DNA of 64,000 nucleotides from Thalassia testudinum. Taxonomy: Eukaryota > Streptophyta > Magnoliopsida > Alismatales > Hydrocharitaceae. Numbering within the stretch: the first letter of the stretch is position 1; every line of letters begins with the position of its first letter. The stretch is taken from contig JAZHRO010000012.1 in the NCBI GenBank assembly GCA_037157565.1, forward strand, positions 10,628,501 through 10,692,500. Direction: 5' to 3'. Below the pieces are notes generated by a model that saw only the letters and a list, made by a program, of their open reading frames with translations, had not been told where the DNA came from and did not search any database. Position numbers and translations under genes: made by a program. Shown one piece after another: positions 58,176-64,000 of this stretch.

Positions 58176-59749
58176 AGTGAAAAACAATAGAAGTCACCAG
58201 AAAATTTCTTCTTTTTCTATTCCAAAAATTTAGAGATCTAGACAAATGTGAAGTGATAGCAGCCTAGGTAACGGATCCAAGTGAAAAGCCAACTTACATT
58301 TACAGTTCGTACTTATCCCTTGGTAAACATTTTATTAGGATAGGCAACTACTTCCCTCAGAGATAAAGTAGAAAACAAACTGTAGTTTGATCCCGGCTTT
58401 TTGGCTTAGGTAGGACATATTGAGTTGAATGGATTTATATTTGATGGCTCACACTCATTTGGTGTTACATGTAATCTAGTACTACAGACTCTAGATCTCT
58501 AGACTATTAAACAAGTCAACTCGGAGAGAGGCTAAACAACTATTCTCTCTTGATATTCCTTTGTGCTCACTCTTTTCCTCCTTTTCTTTCTGAGATTACA
58601 AATCTCACCAGATTTAGTAAATGAACTCACTGTTTGGTGGCCTCACATGGCATTCACACTTCAACTAAAGTCCTAATAACCTTACAACTAAGAGTCCTCA
58701 GCCAGTATTCGAGTGATCAAAAACACTAAAAGGTAGGTATGGGTCATATTTGATGGATCGTGATGGGTGTTTTTTTGATGCCTCAGAAACAACGTCACGA
58801 AGATAAAATTATAAACTTAGACTCTTTTCTTTTTCTTTTCTCTCTCTCTTTTCTTCTTTTTTTTAATTTTATTTTGTTTTTTATTTTTTTTAATATAATT
58901 GTTTCTTTTTTCCTTCTTTTTCTTTCTTTATAAATCAACATAACACAATGCAGACTTTTATTTCTGAGGCATTATCAGGGATGATGATGGTCAAGAGGAT
59001 ATTGTGTGGCTTATTTGGTGGAAGTGCCTACTCTCGGCACTGGGAAGGAATGGATAAAACAAGCGTATTTTTGACCTTTGACACTTACCCTCCTTCAGCC
59101 GAGAACTCTATGAAGGACGGTCGTAATTATCCACCATAGTCATAGCTTTATTAAGACTCAATTTCTGTGTATTTGCCTTATTTGGTAACTCTCAGGAATT
59201 CACACAATGTATGCACACAAGAACAGAGAGCGAAAACTATGCCTAACTCTAAAGTATCATCATCTAATTGTCCAAAACTTAAGAGTCCTTACACTAGACT
59301 TAGTATACCAGTAATTTCTCTACTTTCTTCTCACAAATATGAGGTAGATATACTAGAAGATAGTATGCCTGACTCCCTATTAACTGTGCAAGGGTTCAGT
59401 AGACTAAAAATTCTTATTGGTTCTCTTCAAAAATCCATTACCCAGTCTACGTGCAAGTGAAGAAAATGTACTAGATTCTAAACAATTTAAGAAGAAAAAT
59501 CTTTAATGACACCTTAATGACAAAGATGTTTTGCTAAGGACTAACCAATTCAGCTCAAGAATTTTTTTTTTTATATATGCTAACCTAAATGCATGAATAC
59601 TTCCTAAAATGCAAAGTGCACCCCCCCATGCCTAAATCCTACAATGTCCTCATTGTAAAATTAAGATAGGGGGAGAAAGGAAGGAAGTCACCTAATGACG
59701 GTGTTATTCTGGATGTTGGGTTGCCTCCCAACAAGTGCTACATTTTCTG
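58176..59749 (-). other. non-coding 3' region of element F
   Basis: Resembles element A's 3' region: the GAGAGTAGGCACTTCCACC block near 59038-59015 and the GGGAGGCAACC block near 59731-59720. It has a pyrimidine-rich tract (58825-58935) and the internal purine module at 59619-59649. Frames 58948-59139 and 59167-59460 on the plus strand are not supported. Confidence 0.65.
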
Positions 59750-61716
59750 TCAGCAGCCAGACTTATAGGGAACCTGTAAGTATGGTTCCAGACAGAAAAA
59801 GCTAGGCCCTAAAAATGTGTAATAGCGCGGACCTAGAAAATAGGTAGCCACGGATGCTGGTGAGCTAATGATGCAGCGTGATTCCAAATGCTCGCTAGAA
59901 GACATGAAAGTAGAGAACCTCGTGGCTACCTTGGGAGGTCTAGGAATAATAAAAGGAATATGAAAAGAGACCTCCCGAAATGGAATAAGTGGAGGATAAC
60001 AAGGATCCTCCAAAGCAGGACGGGTTTTAAAAGATATAAACATTATTATTTCACACCCTCGAATGGCGAGATTAAAAGTACAAGCATCAATCCACACTCG
60101 CCATTCTACCCAAGGATGTACTGGCCTGATATATTCTCCAGAAAGAATGTAAATGAGTAGAGACTTGAGTCGAGGATTAGGTAAGGAATCTTCTGGTTGC
60201 TTGAGTGATTGGCTGGTAATTATTAAGTCCAAAGAGGGCTTAGGCTGTTTAGGTTCCATGCTCAATAAGAATTCGTATTCCACATCCTTACCTAGCTTCA
60301 CTATTTTATGAACCTCCAACTGCTCCTCTACAATAGATGAGTCATTAATAGAATTTAATATCTCATCAGTAGAATCATGATTAACATGCTTTGACGATAG
60401 TTGGGTTTCTTAGGAAGTAGCAAGATTAGAATTATCAGTAGATCCATCCCCGGGTTCTTTCTTGTCAATTACATCCATTTTGGGAACTTTGTGTGCTACT
60501 TCATTATCCTTAATATCTTTAGGAGGATTATCATCTTTAATGTTATGGAGAAAGCCTATATCACTGAATTCGTTGTTCTTCTCGAGGTATAAATCCTCAA
60601 TTGATGTATATTGTCCCTGAGAGTCTCCCCAAGGCTTCTCACTATTGTGTTTGTCCTCCAATATCAACTCGTGGTTTTGCGGAGGATGCCTCTCAAAATC
60701 GAAAGAAGGGAGGAATCCGGATTTCACCATATTATTTATATCCTTCGAGGGTAAGTCCTCGAATAACAAATAATCTCCCTGTGATTCACTCTAGATTTTT
60801 AGTCTGGGTTCCTCCATTAGGTCATCCTTGTCTTCTAAAATAGACTCTTTATATCCCTGAGACCAAAATTAATCTAATTCATCCTCCATTCCCTTAGGCT
60901 CACCTTCATTGGGTGCATTTAAATCCTCAGGATGCTGAATGGTAGGTGTTGATTCCCTAAGTGGAGGGTTAGGATTAGGCTCACTAAGGGTAGAATGGGA
61001 TTCCACCAGATAATTTATAGGGGAAGTGATATGAACAATACGACCTTGACCTAGGTTAGTAGGGGTAAGGAAAATATTGTCATTGGGGTCAAGGTCCTCA
61101 AGAGGTACCATCTTCCCTTTCTTTTGACTCCAATATAGCTCGGGTGGATAATCACTAGGATCGTTCTCCTCTAGTGGCCGTGTCTCATTGGGAGAGTCTA
61201 AGTGATAGCTACGTAAAACTGGATCCCTATTGTCATTGGTTTCCTCAAAATTATTTTCATGATCACGGTCGTACAGGTAGGAATCAGAATTACTGTGAAG
61301 AGCATAGCTAAGCTGTCTTATTTCTTTGTTTAATTGTTGACTATTCCTCAACATCTCTCCCATAGATTCCATCATTTCCTATTGTTGTTTTTGCATTTCT
61401 ATCATAAAAGAGGAGAGGCTACTACTATTAGATTAGGGAGGATAGTCAATTTCAGGCTCTGGTTGCCTAGGGGTATCGGTCCAACCTCGATACGGAAAAT
61501 CATGAAGGGTGTGAGGGTTGGGTGTTTGCATAGTAGTAGGGATTCCAAGGTTGGAAAATCCCACTCCTGGGCTTTGCTCAACAATGGGAGCTATCAAGTC
61601 AGTGCTCCTAGGATAAGAATAAGAATGATCCCATGAATTGTCACTGTACCCATCAAAGGATGGATACGCTCGGGCATGGGATCTTGGTTAAAATGATAGG
61701 AGTAAGGATAGTCCAT
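59750..61716 (-). pseudogene. unknown long ORF of element F, decayed
   Basis: Reading in the minus sense, one frame can be followed for about 1.97 kb (about 650 codons) from MDYPYSYHFNQDPM at 61716 to LQVPYKSGC at 59750, with one frameshift (about 61660) and several stops (near 61435, 61380, 60868, 60790 and 60410). Open blocks are 61375-60869, 60769-60410 and 60319-59750. It is rich in Pro, Asp, Glu and Ser in the first two thirds (PPELYWSQKKGKMVPLED, LNAPNEGEPKGMEDELD). A more hydrophobic end follows (YIRPVHPWVEWRVWIDACTF, RGCEIIMFISFKTRPALEDP). I recognise no gag, zinc knuckle, protease or pol motif. It is the only coding capacity of F. Confidence 0.55.
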
Positions 61717-63098
61717 TTCCTTCAATTAAATGTGTTAACTCTCTTAGGACTTAGATAGATTAAAACAAAAAACTTCCTAGAGAGCTCTATCACGCACACA
61801 CCAAGCAAACACAAGGCAAGAGGTCTTTTGTTGATTTAAAATTCTTTAAGTCCTCTTCCAATCTCTTTAGCTTGGCCAAATATAGTCAAAGCAGTGTTTC
61901 TCTGTTCCCACGTAAATGGTATAAGAGAAATGAGGCACTTGAAATTTCTGGTCAATGATTGTTAAGAAGGTTGAGGTTACTTTTAGTCCTTTTTGGGTGA
62001 TCAATCAAGTTGTCAAGCAATTACACACCCTAAATTGACCTTCGAGTGCCCTAAACATGTACACTTTGCTACGATGATATTCTCTAATGCTCAAGTAAAA
62101 AGGTACTCCAAGGATGGAACCAAGGGATGCAAGTAGGGCGAACCCTTCCTTTGAGGCATTGCGTTAGTGGTGCCTCTTAACTACCCTTAAATTCCTTTAA
62201 GGGGTATCCCCCTCCTTAGAGTATCAAGTCACTCGGGCAAAAGTTAATACTACCGTCACAATGTGAGATAGGAGGGTTTGCACTGATGAAGAGATCGATG
62301 CCTATAGCCTTAAGGGTCCAAGTCCTAGTACAGTGCCTATAGTGCGTGCTCAGTGCAGGAAGTGTGCATCACATCGCGAAAAGTGACTTTTCCTTTTGAA
62401 AATCGCAGTCACATTATTCAAACACTTCATGCATATTTTTCTTTCTTTTCAAGAAATAATGTGACCACTTGATTGATATTTTCAAATCATCTTAAATGGT
62501 CTTCTTTAACTATGTCCAAATGCAATGCATGTGCAGATAACTAATGCACAAGAAAAGACGTACCTTATTCCAGCTTTCTTCAATGCAAGATGTTTACAAT
62601 GCAAAAAGAAAAGCTAGATGCTGCTCATTCAATCCTAGATGGTCGCCCTATAGATATGCAGCTTCTAACAGGCAATTCGAATATTTTTTTTTAATAATAA
62701 TAAGCAACTAAACCTAATCTAACTAACTAACCAACATGCAGTTCAAACAATTCGAATAATCCCATAATCTAAATAAAATGGGAGCACGCTCCCGAAAATA
62801 CCCAACACAGGTCCACAAGACAAAACCTAAATGTCTAAGGTCTATCTAGCCTAATCTAAGTATAAATAGATCTCTAGTCGCCAATCCTCCTTCCACACGT
62901 GTGGGATCAAGGCCCACGTGCTCCTGTTGCTAGCCTCCAGGTGGCGTCAAGGTCCACCAAAAATATCACCTCCATCGTGCGTGCCCACCACGTTCGTCGT
63001 GTGTTTTTGCAAGAAGATCCACAGTTAGTAATTTAGAAAATCTTTCAAAATAGCATAAAAATAACATAAAATTCCCGAAAAAACTAATAGGTGTGTTT
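61717..63098 (-). other. 5' leader of element F
   Basis: Non-coding, about 1.4 kb, with blocks in the same order as in B and C: hairpin GAGGC...GCCTC (62153-62176), GTGACCACTTGATTGATA (62460-62477), and AGATGCTGC...GCAGCTTCT (62616-62666). It is kept although F has no gag or pol. Confidence 0.7.
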
Positions 63099-63100
63099 CC

Positions 63101-63118
63101 TCCCAGGCAACGCCGTCA
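63101..63118 (-). promoter_or_regulatory. primer binding site of F, altered tRNA-Asp type
   Basis: Minus strand TGACGGCGTTGCCTGGGA, two bases from the LTR, with three changes from the B site. Confidence 0.7.
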
Positions 63119-63120
63119 TT

Positions 63121-64000
63121 TGAAAGAGCTATCTTCGTTTTCATTGAAAACTTTAACATAAATTGATGTGTCATTGTATTTACTCGCATGGTAGAAAATC
63201 GTTTTTCAAAACATTTTAATTCTTAGAATCTAACCACGAAAATAGTTATGTCGTCTCCACAGGGAGGAATTAGCCTATTTAAACTAGTGCATTGTGCTTC
63301 GTTTATTCGGGAATCTCAGTGGGTATGCATACTAGTTATTGCACTTCATTTTCAACATAAGTTTAGCATTTATGTAATTACTTAAAAATATAGGGAGGTT
63401 TTATGTAAAATCACCACTATGGCATACGTGTATCGTAATCATAGTATTGACAAATATCGTCAGTATAAATCAAAATCGAACCCATTCCCTATAATCAATA
63501 TCCCATACTTGATTAGTTAAGAGATAAATGCACTATTCGTCATAAAATTGAACTTGAGGGACATTCATGCAATTCTATCTTATTATAATGAGATAAATAA
63601 ATGAATAGTATTCTCTACAATGGCATTATTCGTAATTACTAATAGGGGTTTTATTGTAGAGAAACAGGGGAATACTTCCCCTCGTGCTCGTGCGAAGAGT
63701 CGGCGGACGGTGTGGTCGCCGGTGGTGGGTCTCTGAGGTGTGTCCTTTGCGATGGTGGTGACGTAGCAACCGGAGGTGGCCGGACGGAGGAGGAAATCGC
63801 TGGTGACGATGAAGCCCACGCGAGCTGCTGTTGCTGTGGGCGCGGGCCGCGCGTGGCTGCATGTGGCTTTGGTGCTTGGCGGTGCTTAGTGTTGAGCTTT
63901 GGCGGTTGGCGGAGGCTCAATGGTGGTGGCTGCGTGGATGGGGGGCACGGCGGCTTTGGGTTCTTTCGGGAGGTTGCAGGTGGTGGTGGAAACAAGAAGA
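63121..64000 (-). mobile_element. 5' LTR of element F, cut by the window end
   Basis: First 880 bp (from the inner end) match 56311-57180. The TGAAAGAGCTATC end is next to the primer site. Frames 63583-63995 are the same GC-rich shadows as in the 3' LTR. Confidence 0.9.

Larger units (their letters stand above)
56311..64000 (-). mobile_element. Non-autonomous Ty3/gypsy-like element F, runs off the window
   Basis: Minus strand. The 3' LTR is 56311-58136, and the 5' LTR starts at 63121 and continues past the window end; both begin TGAAAGAGCTATC on the plus strand. The internal part is only about 5.0 kb: primer site (63101-63118), leader, one decayed ORF of about 2 kb (61716-59750), an internal purine module, a non-coding region, and hairpin plus purine tract. 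No gag, protease, RT or integrase motif is visible. The leader and 3' signals match those of B and C, which suggests it is mobilised in trans by Athila-like relatives. Confidence 0.8.

Overview
This window is nuclear DNA of a seed plant, almost certainly from a repeat-rich, pericentromere-like region. It consists almost entirely of degenerate LTR retrotransposons inserted into one another. I found no convincing host gene, tRNA, rRNA or CRISPR array. The plant assignment rests on several things: Ty3/gypsy gag-pol proteins of the Athila-like type (gag 'LRSGK' region, tRNA-Asp-type primer binding sites, DLG protease, FMDD reverse transcriptase); a Ty1/copia element of SIRE-like layout with a tRNA-Met-type primer site and a third ORF after pol; and long 1.5-2.2 kb LTRs. 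The species cannot be read from the sequence.

Layout. 1-19650 (+) holds gypsy material: gag-protease and an acidic ORF (1-3441), a non-coding 3' region split by a solo LTR (4686-6156), an LTR (6867-8554), a decayed pol (9398-12261), a non-coding insertion (about 12621-17071) and a 3' LTR (18045-19650). That 3' LTR abuts the integrase of an older minus-strand gypsy element B (19651-27708), which keeps its 5' LTR, primer site, leader, gag and most of pol. 27709-28790 is unassigned spacer. 28791-51053 is a plus-strand copia element K. Its third ORF is split by a complete minus-strand gypsy element C (35651-49007) with two LTRs and a 5-bp target duplication (AGGTT). C itself carries a 2.2-kb solo LTR in its gag (42868-45099, duplication GTTCA). 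K's 3' LTR is broken at 51053 by a partial LTR (51054-52220), followed by a further LTR with primer site (52221-53960). An inverted solo LTR of the same family (54029-55679, duplication GAATC) lies 68 bp beyond that. 56311-64000 is a minus-strand non-autonomous gypsy element F that encodes one long decayed ORF of unknown function and no recognisable gag or pol.

How the parts work together. Every coding region I could place belongs to a retroelement, and all are broken by stops or frameshifts, so nothing here looks autonomous today. The most interesting signals are non-coding and shared between elements: (1) a leader between the primer site and the first ORF, kept in B, C and the pol-less F, with a 24-nt hairpin showing one covarying pair; (2) a two-fold polypurine module, one copy after the last ORF and one at the 3' LTR, the latter preceded by a short hairpin; (3) a strong hairpin in the U3 of one LTR family. 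They suggest that non-autonomous elements survive by keeping packaging and priming signals recognised by relatives. The insertion order is well supported by four 5-bp target duplications read directly. All identities, clade names and domain calls are by eye, without searches.
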